Origin: Prevotella sp.
Lineage (GTDB): Bacteria; Bacteroidota; Bacteroidia; Bacteroidales; Bacteroidaceae
Direction of reading: 5' to 3'
NCBI GenBank assembly: GCA_016285075.1
Contig: JAEEQB010000005.1
Location: forward strand, 1 to 64,000
Length of the DNA stretch: 64,000 nucleotides
In this document: positions 1-9,153 of the stretch, piece by piece
How the letters are laid out: the number at the start of each line of letters is the position of its first letter
Numbering within the stretch: the first letter of the stretch is position 1
The notes under the pieces: model-generated
What the model was told of the DNA's origin: nothing
The model's input: the letters and a program-made list of their open reading frames with translations, nothing else
Database searches by the model: none
Program-made: the position numbers and the translations under genes

Positions 1-334
1 CCTTCTTCACGTTCTCGTAGTTCTTGCCGCTGTCGATGTATTCCGTCACCAGCTTCGAGGCACCGAACAGGATGCGCTGGAAATAGGCATACTCCGACTC
101 TCCCTGCACCTCTACCAGCAGCATCTCTCCGTCTTCATCCTCTGCCAGCAGGTCCACCCGGTTCAGCTTGGCGTCGTCACGGTCCTTGTTCCCCTCGCTC
201 TCCAGCAGGCGGTGGATCTTCACCGGACGGTCCAGCAGCGTGGACACGAACCCCTCGAGCACACCGAAGTTGGCCTTGTCACGCAGCAGGCGCTTCAAGG
301 CCCAGTCGAAACAGATGAATGTCTTGTCTCTCAT
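1..334 (-). CDS. Rpn family PD-(D/E)XK nuclease/putative transposase, N-terminal part (runs off window start)
   Basis: Reverse-strand translation from ATG at 334: MRDKTFICFDWALKRLLRDKANFGVLEGFVSTLLDRPVKIHRLLESEGNKDRDDAKLNRVDLLAEDEDGEMLLVEVQGESEYAYFQRILFGASKLVTEYI; typical Rpn/PDDEXK_2 N-terminus. Confidence 0.75.
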   Translation of the reverse strand, partial: MRDKTFICFDWALKRLLRDKANFGVLEGFVSTLLDRPVKIHRLLESEGNKDRDDAKLNRVDLLAEDEDGEMLLVEVQGESEYAYFQRILFGASKLVTEYIDSGKNYENVKK

Positions 335-551
335 ATAACTGTCAGTCGTTTATCGACTGCAAAGGTACGAATAAGCGAGCAAAACACCAAATAAATTTGA
401 GTGTTTTCGAGCGGGAGTACCTTCGAGCATAGCTCAAAGATAGCACAAAGAAAAGGAAAAGCAAAATTTATTAGGAATTATTTAAGAAAAAAGTCTTCAC
501 CAAGTCAGGGTTGTTATGAAACTGCCGATGCTCATGCTTACTCGAATTCCG

Positions 552-600
552 CAAGTAAGAAACGGCCTTAAAGACCAAAAGCTTACAGATGCTGCCCCTT
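552..600 (+). repeat. 49-bp dispersed repeat, copy 1 (partner 2685-2733)
   Basis: caagtaagaaacggccttaaagaccaaaagcttacagatgctgcccctt; about 45/49 identical to 2685-2733. Confidence 0.75.
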
Positions 601-894
601 CTGGGCGCACTGGAGAAAGTTGAATACTATTATAAGAAAAAACCTTGCTCTCGCCGTTCAATTCATTGTTTTTTAGTACCATTCCTCTAAAGAAAATATA
701 AATTCTTTATTGGACTGGCTTGTAATTCAAGTTTTTTATGTACATTTGCAGGCGTAGCAGCTAGAGCGGATGAAGATAGTTTTGCGGGTAATAATCTCGG
801 GGCTATCTGTGCTTGCTACAATTGCCGTTCACATTGCTGGCAAAGAACTACGTTATCTTCAAAGAAATATACTAATAAAAAAAGAATTGTTGTT

Positions 895-2040
895 ATGATG
901 AGAACCTCTAAGACCGACAAGACCCTATGGGCATTGCTGCTGTGTGTCTTTTCCATTCTTCCTTTACATGCTGGCACCACATTGCCGCTGAAGGGTACGT
1001 TCGTCAGTCCCGCCGACAAACATATCAAATATGTAGGGCGTATCAGTTTCCAGAACCCGGAACGTCCTGCATGGAACTACCCAGGCACACAGATCATAGC
1101 TGCTTTTAAGGGCACTCAGGCAAAGCTGGTCTGTAAACCGGGAAGCGGTTACTTCATGGCTCAGATAGACCAGGCCGAGCCGTTCAAGGTGGCATTCCGC
1201 GGGCAGCGTGACTCGGTGGTGACGCTCTGCACTGCGCTGGCAGACGGCGTGCACACGGTGAGGCTGATGTATACCATAGAGGGTTACGAGATGAATCCCG
1301 AATTCTGGGGTTTCGTCTTCGACGGCCCTGTTGTGGACGCACCATCCTTGCCTGCAAGAAACATGGAGTTCATTGGCAACAGCATTACCTGTGGTTATGG
1401 CAATGAAGCCATGAACAGTAGTGACCACTTTGAATATGAGACAGAGAACCATTATTATGGCTATGCCCAGTTGACGGCTCGTGCGCTGGATGCCAAGGCA
1501 AGCATCGTGGCCCGCAGCGGCATTGGTGCCTATCGTAACTACAATGGTCCGAAGACCGGCAACCCTGAAAGTCACATGCCTGTACAGTATGAGTACACCG
1601 CCTATGCTTATGACACGAAGCTCCGTCAGGAACCTGGACTGCATGGCGAGAAGTGGGATTTCAGCCGCTTTACTCCAGATGTGGTATGTATTAATCTTGG
1701 CACTAACGACCTGTCGACTAGCAACTATGACACCCAGCTGCTGAAGAAAGGTTATCAGCGGTTGCTGAAGATGGTACGTGGTCATAACCCCAAGGCCAAG
1801 ATTGTGTTCCTGTGTGGCTCAATGCTGACCGGCAAGGAACTCGGCATCTGCAAGCAGTTGCTCAACGAGGTGTGTGACGAAGCACACAAGGCAGGCGACG
1901 AAGAGGTATACCGCTTCGACTTCTCACCCTCTAAAGGTAGTCTGAAGTATGGTGCCGATTATCATCCCAGCGTGTGGCAGCATGAGCTGATGGCTGCCGA
2001 GCTGACCGCTTTCCTGCGTACGCTGATGCAGTGGTGGTGA
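895..2040 (+). CDS. SGNH/GDSL hydrolase with CE2-type N-terminal domain (acetylxylan esterase-like)
   Basis: Signal peptide; motifs EFIGNSITCGYGNE, VVCINLGTNDLST and DYHPSVWQHELMA fit SGNH/CE2. Confidence 0.8.
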   Translation: MMRTSKTDKTLWALLLCVFSILPLHAGTTLPLKGTFVSPADKHIKYVGRISFQNPERPAWNYPGTQIIAAFKGTQAKLVCKPGSGYFMAQIDQAEPFKVAFRGQRDSVVTLCTALADGVHTVRLMYTIEGYEMNPEFWGFVFDGPVVDAPSLPARNMEFIGNSITCGYGNEAMNSSDHFEYETENHYYGYAQLTARALDAKASIVARSGIGAYRNYNGPKTGNPESHMPVQYEYTAYAYDTKLRQEPGLHGEKWDFSRFTPDVVCINLGTNDLSTSNYDTQLLKKGYQRLLKMVRGHNPKAKIVFLCGSMLTGKELGICKQLLNEVCDEAHKAGDEEVYRFDFSPSKGSLKYGADYHPSVWQHELMAAELTAFLRTLMQWW

Positions 2041-2164
2041 CAGTGCTAATACATTGTTGCCCTTCGTCGATTGCACTAAAGTACAGAGAAAATGCCTAAA
2101 AAGTTTCAAATTATCTGATATTTCCACCAAATTGTGTTAAATTATCATTAAAGTACGCGAAATT

Positions 2165-2215
2165 CATTGCACTTTGCACTTTTTTCCCTATATTTGCACT
2201 GAGTACTAATACATT
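2165..2215 (+). promoter_or_regulatory. Bacteroidetes-type promoter for the 33-aa ORF
   Basis: gcactttgcacttttttccctaTATTTGcactg resembles TTTG-N19-TAnnTTTG, followed by aggagg at 2225. Confidence 0.5.
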
Positions 2216-2236
2216 ATTCTAATAGGAGGAATTCTT

Positions 2237-2338
2237 ATGCCAACTAAAACACAATTTGAAAAGGAAGAGGTGAAGTTTGAAAGCATGAAGACTGACGGCT
2301 ATTCACCCGAAATGGAAACATCGATCTGGTATAACTAA
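2237..2338 (+). CDS. 33-aa micro-ORF MPTKTQFEKEEVKFESMKTDGYSPEMETSIWYN
   Basis: ATG 8 nt after a strong AGGAGG, upstream promoter-like -7 box, stop directly followed by a strong terminator; absent from the supplied 60-aa ORF track. Confidence 0.65.
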   Translation: MPTKTQFEKEEVKFESMKTDGYSPEMETSIWYN

Positions 2339-2351
2339 ACACACAGGGAGA

Positions 2352-2386
2352 AAAAGCGTGCCGACCACAGTCGGCACGCTTTTCTT
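2352..2386 (+). terminator. Rho-independent terminator
   Basis: AAAAGCGTGCCGAC-CACA-GTCGGCACGCTTTT then tttctttg; 14-bp perfect stem. Confidence 0.9.
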
Positions 2387-2566
2387 TGCTACCTTCCTTG
2401 ACAACGTTTTCTTCCTTTCCCCCATGTCGTTCTGGTGCAATTGTTGGCTATCGTTGCTCTGTCAGTTCTAAAAAACTCAAAAACATTTGGTTTTTTGCTT
2501 ACTTATTCGTACCTTTGCACGCGCAAAGCCGATTTGGCTGCTGCAAGAAACTATTATATTTGTGTT

Positions 2567-2638
2567 GCCCTGATAGTTAAATGGATATAACAAGGCTCTC
2601 CTAAAGCTTAGTTCCGAGTTCGATTCTCGGTCGGGGTA
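2567..2638 (+). tRNA. tRNA-Arg(CCT)
   Basis: Cloverleaf by eye: acceptor GCCCTGA/TCGGGGT, D-arm GTTA/TAAC, anticodon stem AGGCT/AGCTT with loop CTCCTAA, T-arm CCGAG TTCGATT CTCGG. Confidence 0.9.
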
Positions 2639-2642
2639 CTGA

Positions 2643-2673
2643 GTGAGAAACCGCTTCGGATTTCTCACTTTTA
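2643..2673 (+). terminator. Terminator downstream of tRNA-Arg
   Basis: GTGAGAAAccgcttcggaTTTCTCAC followed by ttttattt. Confidence 0.75.
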
Positions 2674-2684
2674 TTTGACCTTCC

Positions 2685-2733
2685 CAAGTAAGAAACGGCC
2701 TGAAAGGCCAAAAGCTTACAGCTGCTGCCTCTT
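2685..2733 (+). repeat. 49-bp dispersed repeat, copy 2
   Basis: caagtaagaaacggcctgaaaggccaaaagcttacagctgctgcctctt; see 552-600. Confidence 0.75.
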
Positions 2734-2762
2734 AAGGGATTTGATCAGGGACAATTTGATTA

Positions 2763-3623
2763 CTATTGAGGAGGTTTGAAGTAAACATATATATGCCCCA
2801 ACGATTCATAGTCCCAATGATAATCGAATGTTTTCCTTCCCTCCATAGAGCTGTCAATAGTTAGGGTTGTAATAGTTCCGGGTTCTATTATGATGTCCTT
2901 TGATGCGGGGTGAACTATGTGTTTACCATCTTTTTCGGTTTTGTATTCTTTTAAGGCGAAGAAAGAGAAAGTCAATGTCACATTCCTATGATGGTTTTGG
3001 CCATTTTCTTCCCAACTGTAATGACTATGATATGTACATGTTCCATTAGAAATCGTAAAACTATTTCCCCAATAACCATATTTGTGAAGACGTGGTTCAC
3101 GTTCCAAGACATAGTCGAACTCCATTGTAACATTGTAGTCATTCTCACCATATCTCAGTTTACAATGCCACCCTCTGTCAATGCGCGTAACTTCACTTGT
3201 GATTTCATTCGCACCTGCACTGATACTTAGTCCTAAATCATTCGTGTAAAGCCTGAACTGAAAATAATGTGGATCAAGTTTAAGGTTAGGCATTAGCCAT
3301 ATACGGAAAGACTTTTCTTCCGTCATAAAAAGACTCTCGTACTTCGACCCTATACCTACATATCGGAATCCTTCATCCCAATTGCTAATCTCCACTGTAT
3401 CAGCAGGACTATAATTGATGGGAACATTTTCCAAGAACTTGTCTCGATCAACCGAAATTTCAAACCTTCCCTTATTCCCATTGACAACACAAAAGCTGGG
3501 TCCTAAGTGATCAGCACCGTCTAACCAAAAATTATGAGACTTAACGCCTTCGATGTCGTTGCCAGTAACAACAAATGGATGATTCCCTTTGTGAGATTTC
3601 TGCCTCGAAGAGGCACTGAGGGG
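2763..3623 (-). pseudogene. 5'-truncated gene of unknown function (open frame without a start codon)
   Basis: The reverse frame stays open upstream of the track's TTG start (..SHKGNHPFVVTGNDIEGVKSHNFWLDGADHLGPSFCVVNGNKGRFEISVDRDKFLENVPINYSP..) back to an in-frame TAG near 3631, with no ATG. Confidence 0.6.
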
Positions 3624-3804
3624 CGCCTATAGGTTGTGGTCGCTTCTATAAAATGTAAATTAAATGAGAGGGGAATGGGAGAAGGATGGGAGGAGACCCC
3701 AATGAAAACAGGGGCGGCAGAAATGCCGTCCCCGCAATATGATCAAGGGAATACTATATGATTTCCACTCTTGGTTGTTTGCTATTCGAAACACGAATGA
3801 GGTA

Positions 3805-6486
3805 TTATTCCTGCCTTTCCATATAAGTTGCCACCATTCTCATGAAGTGAGGGTACATTTCACATATTTCATTATCAGTATGCTTGTTGCCTTTGCTATC
3901 CTTATAGGTTAACTGGATGTTTACCCTGAGGCACGTAGTAAGTGCTTTATAGCTAGTTACAGTGTAAGTTCCTTCCTGAGAAACAGCCCACTTCCCAGCA
4001 TCGGCTCCTTTTGATTTGTTATACTTCGTTTCCATTGTATAACTGCCATTACTATTGAAGGTGAACCTGTAATACAAGTAGCCTCCCAAATTGTCGGGTC
4101 CTTCGTTTGGGTTGTACCACGTTCCAACAAAGAGCTTTGACAGATCCTGGAGCTTATACGGTCCGGCTTCCTGTTTCACAACCACCGGCGTGTAGAGACG
4201 ATCCTTCTCTGTTGGGTTCTCCTTTTTCGTGAAGTATATCTTCAGGGTGTCGGTACGAGCACTCTTCGTATCGTTCGGTGATATAATGACATACCATTGG
4301 TTTGTGTGGCGCTTTGGCGACAAGTAGTCAACATTCCATCCAGCCGTTATCCATTTGGCGGCATCGTTGCTGAGCACCCAGTTCGAATTTGTGTAGTCGC
4401 CAAATGTCACCTTCACAGGTAGTGCCCCACCTATTGAGGGCACCGTCAGCACCGTGGGAGAGACGCTTGGGCCGCCAGACTGATCTGCTGCCTGATTCAC
4501 GGTGACAGTAACTGCCTGTACCACTTTTTTGTTGAATACTCCCTCTTTTACAGCGCGCTCTACGTTTTCCTGGCTATTGGCAGCATAGACGGTGAAGGTG
4601 CCCGAGCGTTCCTTGCCAGTATCGTTGGGGTCGACCTCTACCACGATGTTCCAGCCAGTCTCCGTTTCTTTCCAACTCAGATCGCACCATGAGGATAGTT
4701 CTTCGCCGATGACAGGTAAAGTATAGTTCAGGGCATTGGAATGGGTAATCTCAACCTCCTTCTTGCCACCCTTGGCGTCAAACTTCAGGGATGACGGTGA
4801 GGCGTCTACCCACTCCTCATAGACTGGTGGGAGCGTTTGCTTCACGGTGAGCACGGTGGTCTTCAGTACCTTGCCCTTTGAGTCGGTGGCAGCCACAGTG
4901 ACATGGCCCGTCCGCTCCTTTCCTGTGTCGTTCTTGGCTACGGTAACATAGAGGTAATTGATATCTTTGCCCATTCTGGCTGAAATCCATTTATCGGCAG
5001 AGTCGGGGATGCAAGTGTAGTACATATAGTTGGTCTCTACCATGACTTTATAGTTTCCACCATATCCGCCTTCGTCTATCATAGGGTTCCTTCCAAGTTT
5101 AAGGATACCTTTTTCAGGGTTCTCCTCAAGCAGTCTCTCGTCGTGCTCCAAGTCGAAAGTTATATCCATCGGATCATCATCAATATTCACAACTTTGGTC
5201 TTACGCTTGCCGGTTTGTTTGTTCACAACAGTGACAATCTTTGCACCTACCGATTGGGGATTGACAACAATCATTCCGTTGTTTTCGTTGGGAAAGCCAA
5301 TAATTGCCTTTCCAGTCTTCTCGTCTTGAATGACAACAAGGTCGATGGGCTTGCCATTTTTGTCCTTTACCGTGCAAGGATTCGTGATGATGCCAGCATC
5401 TCCATCATATATTTCCTTGAAGTAATCCTCATAATTGCCAATGATGCTTAATAAAGCTCCTTGGCCAAGTGTTTCATCGAATTCATCGAAAAGGTCATAA
5501 CCCTGCCATCCGTTTCCCTTTTTCAAGTTCATGAGGTAAGGATAATAGTTGACGAGGTTGCCTAAGCCGTTCTGCACTAATTCCTTCCCGGTTTTTGCAT
5601 CCCAATGCGTAACAAACTCAAGCCCTGCGTCTAAACCGTTATAGATGTCTTTGCCATAGTTTACCGAGCTACTGAAAAGTCCCATACTTCCAGGTATGCA
5701 ATCTATAATGAGCCCCAGACTTGCTTTACAAAGCTCACCGCCTATGATACCAATGTTACGACTTGGCGTAACTCCCATTTCCATGGCTTTTTCCCTGAAA
5801 TCAGGATGTGTTCTGTAGAGAGTGGTGAACACTACATTGCTCCGTGTTGAAATCTCTCCTTTACTATATGCTTTCCAGAATTCGGTGGCATTGCTGAAGC
5901 CTCGGCGTGTTTCAGAAGGAAGGGTTTCGTACAAATCTTGCAGCATAGATGGGTTATTTCCCCATCCCGCCTCATTGATGACGGCGATCACCGATTTGCG
6001 GCCCATGCCCACGCTTTTCATACCTCCCCTGAAAAAATCAATCATATCGGAAACACCGCGTGTCTCGTTGACAGTTGAGAGTACTCCCGAGACCTCCAGG
6101 CGTTCTAATGCCTCTGTGTAGGTATCACGGTTCTCTAAAATGTGATCCAAAATCTCATACAACAGTTCACCACAGCCGTACTCGTCTTTGTCAAGATCCT
6201 TGGCAGTGGCACAGAACGCCTTACCGTCTTCGAGGCTGTTAGATACAAGCATTAGCCAAACCAAACGGAAAGAATGTAGGTCAAGGGCATAGGTGGCCAA
6301 CGCATCCAAGTCATTTTGGAACGTCTTCGAGTCCTCATACTGTGTCACTTTGACAAAGTCCTTCACGGTCTCACCTACCTCGATAGAGGCTTCCGGTTCG
6401 TCTTCTGATTCACATGATGTGGTAAAAGTGGCCAGTGACAACATGGCCAGCAGCAGCAATAATGCCTGATTTCGCATTTTCTTCAT
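3805..6486 (-). CDS. Large lipoprotein with BACON-like repeats
   Basis: Lipobox TTSCESEDEPE; repeated WISA...VTVAKNDTGKERTGHVTVAA, VEVDPNDTGKERSGTFTVYA and VIISPNDTKSARTDTLKIYF segments typical of BACON. Confidence 0.75.
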   Translation of the reverse strand: MKKMRNQALLLLLAMLSLATFTTSCESEDEPEASIEVGETVKDFVKVTQYEDSKTFQNDLDALATYALDLHSFRLVWLMLVSNSLEDGKAFCATAKDLDKDEYGCGELLYEILDHILENRDTYTEALERLEVSGVLSTVNETRGVSDMIDFFRGGMKSVGMGRKSVIAVINEAGWGNNPSMLQDLYETLPSETRRGFSNATEFWKAYSKGEISTRSNVVFTTLYRTHPDFREKAMEMGVTPSRNIGIIGGELCKASLGLIIDCIPGSMGLFSSSVNYGKDIYNGLDAGLEFVTHWDAKTGKELVQNGLGNLVNYYPYLMNLKKGNGWQGYDLFDEFDETLGQGALLSIIGNYEDYFKEIYDGDAGIITNPCTVKDKNGKPIDLVVIQDEKTGKAIIGFPNENNGMIVVNPQSVGAKIVTVVNKQTGKRKTKVVNIDDDPMDITFDLEHDERLLEENPEKGILKLGRNPMIDEGGYGGNYKVMVETNYMYYTCIPDSADKWISARMGKDINYLYVTVAKNDTGKERTGHVTVAATDSKGKVLKTTVLTVKQTLPPVYEEWVDASPSSLKFDAKGGKKEVEITHSNALNYTLPVIGEELSSWCDLSWKETETGWNIVVEVDPNDTGKERSGTFTVYAANSQENVERAVKEGVFNKKVVQAVTVTVNQAADQSGGPSVSPTVLTVPSIGGALPVKVTFGDYTNSNWVLSNDAAKWITAGWNVDYLSPKRHTNQWYVIISPNDTKSARTDTLKIYFTKKENPTEKDRLYTPVVVKQEAGPYKLQDLSKLFVGTWYNPNEGPDNLGGYLYYRFTFNSNGSYTMETKYNKSKGADAGKWAVSQEGTYTVTSYKALTTCLRVNIQLTYKDSKGNKHTDNEICEMYPHFMRMVATYMERQE

Positions 6487-6564
6487 ATCTCAGATTATTA
6501 CGTTAATGATGGCGCAAAGATAGGCAATTCTTTCTACAAATAGCTTACAAATCGTCATTTTTTT

Positions 6565-6588
6565 ACTTACAAATGATCATTTGTAAGT
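6565..6588. promoter_or_regulatory. Perfect 24-bp palindrome upstream of the BACON lipoprotein gene
   Basis: ACTTACAAATGA|TCATTTGTAAGT, with a degenerate copy gcttacaaatcgtcatttt at 6543-6561. Confidence 0.6.
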
Positions 6589-6901
6589 GAAAAAGTTGAA
6601 AAATCATAGGCTTTACACCATATAAAGCACATCCACCCGCAGGAATTGATGCCTGCGATGGGCATGACAGTGGTGAAAAGGAAATGGTTTTACCTGCAGA
6701 GCCGGCTGCCTGTTTACCGCAAAATCTTGTCCTATAGAAGTCGTCTGTCCAAGGAATAAAGAAGTTACGCGATGCCAAAGGGTTGACTCCAGTAATTTCT
6801 CATATTTTTTTTGCTACGCGCAGCCCTTCTTCAATTTGGTTTTATATAGGAATCGGAATTCTTGACAAATCGGGAAGGTCCGGAAATGGTTATTTTCAAT
6901 C

Positions 6902-6977
6902 CAGTTAACTCACTCGATTAAATGAGTTAACTCAAACAATCAATCGAGTTAACTCAAACGACTGATCGAGTTAACTC
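6902..6977. repeat. Four-unit array, 22-bp period, palindromic core GAGTTAACTC
   Basis: Cores at 6902 (cagttaactc), 6924, 6946 and 6968, exactly 22 bp apart. Confidence 0.9.
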
Positions 6978-7004
6978 GCGTTTTTGGGGTAGTTATGCCA
7001 ATTT

Positions 7005-7052
7005 CCCTTTTTCATAGCAAAAACAAAGTAAAATAATTTGACTTTCGCAATT
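7005..7052 (-). repeat. 48-bp dispersed repeat, copy A (inverted relative to 58491-58538)
   Basis: Reverse complement AATTGCGAAAGTCAAATTATTTTACTTTGTTTTTGCTATGAAAAAGGG matches 58491-58538 at 46/48. Confidence 0.9.
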
Positions 7053-7529
7053 GTGCCCGTTCAGACCGTTTCTTACTTGAGATAGTTGAGTTCGTTATAG
7101 ATGTTAACAAACCTGCCGTGACATGGCATCAAGCTGTTTGGCAGACCCCGCTTATTCCAAAAAGGATCTTAAGCGAATCCGCTCAGGCACTGAACCTCGT
7201 TCACTCCCGTTCTCTCCTCGATTCACAAGGGATGTAAACGGCAGAGAGAACGTAAGCGGATAAGCGAGAGTGGCAAGGTGAACTGACTCTTCATTCCTTC
7301 TCCTTTTCACTTCTTCACCTTTTCACTCTTTTGCCCCCGTGACTATTTGCGTTTCTTAAAAGCCATTGTGCAACTTCCGCTCATCGTTGTACGTCCAACA
7401 GATGAAAGACAGGATAACATCCAACGAAAAAAAATGGCGAAAGTTGTAGTAAAACCAATAAGCCATGCGTCTAAGGAGTAAAATCATTTTTCCAAACATT
7501 CAATAAACAATTTTAAAATCTTGACCACA

Positions 7530-8075
7530 ATGAAAAAGTTATTTTTTGCAACACTGATGTGCGTAGCAGCCCTGAGCGCCAAAGCACAAGTTCTCACCTC
7601 AGAGACCGTGAACAATGTCTACGAGACAGTTACTCACAAGACCGATGGCAACTTCGCCCATAATGCCGAATGGACCGGAAAAGACATCACTACCATGTAT
7701 GTATTCAAGGTCATCAATAGCCCCAAGGGGGAGACGAGTTTGAAGCATCACCTGAAATACAATTACACCTATGCTGCCGATGGCACACTGACCAGCCGCG
7801 TGACCTATCGATGGAACGACGAGCAGAGCAGCTGGGTTTGTGCCAACCGTTACGACTATACTGTTGCCGGTGGAATCTATAGTGTAGAGTACAGCCGCTA
7901 CAACCACCTGGCCAATCGCTTCGACTTGCCGGTAGAGATGATGGTGTATTCGCTGACCCCCGACGGTTGCGTCAACAACGTCAGCTGCTACCATCGCAAC
8001 AATCCGTCTTCGCCGTACCAGCTGGTCAGCGAGACGATGGTAACAGACATGCCTATGCTCTTAGCCGTGAAATAG
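7530..8075 (+). CDS. Secreted DUF3836-like protein
   Basis: MKKLFFATLMCVAALSAKAQ signal peptide; YNYTYAADGTLTSRVTYRWNDEQSSWVCANRYDYTV pattern. Confidence 0.6.
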   Translation: MKKLFFATLMCVAALSAKAQVLTSETVNNVYETVTHKTDGNFAHNAEWTGKDITTMYVFKVINSPKGETSLKHHLKYNYTYAADGTLTSRVTYRWNDEQSSWVCANRYDYTVAGGIYSVEYSRYNHLANRFDLPVEMMVYSLTPDGCVNNVSCYHRNNPSSPYQLVSETMVTDMPMLLAVK

Positions 8076-8302
8076 CCAGGCTCGAGAGTGCCGGACAAAA
8101 AAGCCGCCGATACTCTTGCGTAACATATTAGCCAGTAATTGACAGATAGGCAGATTCACATCGCGTGAACCTGCCTATTCAAATATAAAAAGATGAAAGA
8201 ATAAAAGAAGCAAAAGATTAATCCAAAGAAATGACTGACCTTGATACAACTCACACCGAGAAAAAGAAATGAGCGGCGATATTCCTACCGCCGCTCTTGT
8301 GT

Positions 8303-8950
8303 TTAGTGATCAAGAAAGGAAAAGTCCTCGATGTGAGGACCGTCGTGCCAGTAGTCCGTGAAGTCCTCGGAGCATGGGGGAAGGTTCTCACCCTGACCCT
8401 CGCGGAAGATGATTGCCGTTTCCTGATTCTTCCTGCACATGTCCATCTCCGCATCCCATTCCATTTGGAGCTGATCGGGAAACCAGTTGCTGTCGTAGTT
8501 CTCACCGAAGAGATAGTGATAAGAGGTGCCAAACGTCTCACTGGCTATCCGTTCCATGTAATCACTCCACCAGTAGTCTTCAGGGAATCCTAATGCCTTG
8601 TAAAGGTCGCAACAGCGCTTGATGAGCAGTTCGTACTCCGTCTCTGAGATGACATCTGTCAGTCTTACCCTTTTGTTGTCGAACCAGACGTACTGCCAGT
8701 CTTCAATGTCCTTGTCCTCAATTAGGCTTGCGGTGAGTCCCCATACCTTTAAGGCCCAGATAAAATGACCGGTCTCGGCACAGAGGTCGCCTATACGCGA
8801 ACCTTTCAGGTACTTCCGCTTGCAACTTGCCGCGCAACGGATGGGATGGATCTCACGATTGACCAAGTCCCTGAGCAATCGGGCTTCAAGATGGGTCACA
8901 ACACCATTGGGTAAGCATCTGCATACCCTGTAGGGAATTCTTCTTCTCAT
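8303..8950 (-). CDS. Hypothetical protein
   Basis: Long ORF; ATG at 8950 (MRRRIPYRV) preferred over the track start. Confidence 0.5.
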   Translation of the reverse strand: MRRRIPYRVCRCLPNGVVTHLEARLLRDLVNREIHPIRCAASCKRKYLKGSRIGDLCAETGHFIWALKVWGLTASLIEDKDIEDWQYVWFDNKRVRLTDVISETEYELLIKRCCDLYKALGFPEDYWWSDYMERIASETFGTSYHYLFGENYDSNWFPDQLQMEWDAEMDMCRKNQETAIIFREGQGENLPPCSEDFTDYWHDGPHIEDFSFLDH

Positions 8951-9153
8951 AAAACTGTGTTTGAATGTAGTGTAACAATGTAAAAGAACGCCTTTCACCC
9001 ATCGTAACGACGGGTGTTGAAAAGGTCCAAAAACCTCATGGTTACACTGCTTTCAAGCGGATTCTTAGCTACGTCATACGGCTACCCTTCTCATTTTGCG
9101 GGTGCAAAACTACACATTATTCCTGAAACCACCAAATTTTTTACGGGAAATAT

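Noticed and set aside
497-682. 61-aa minus-strand ORF
   Set aside because: Lies over the 49-bp repeat and lacks RBS or recognisable protein features.
964-1785. 273-aa antisense ORF inside the SGNH hydrolase gene
   Set aside because: Shadow ORF opposite a well-supported CDS; no signal, RBS or family resemblance.
6563-6778. 71-aa minus-strand ORF
   Set aside because: Overlaps the palindrome/promoter region of the lipoprotein; composition not protein-like.
6902-6977. CRISPR array
   Set aside because: 22-bp period with 10-bp palindromic core and 12-bp spacers, only four units and no cas genes; not CRISPR.
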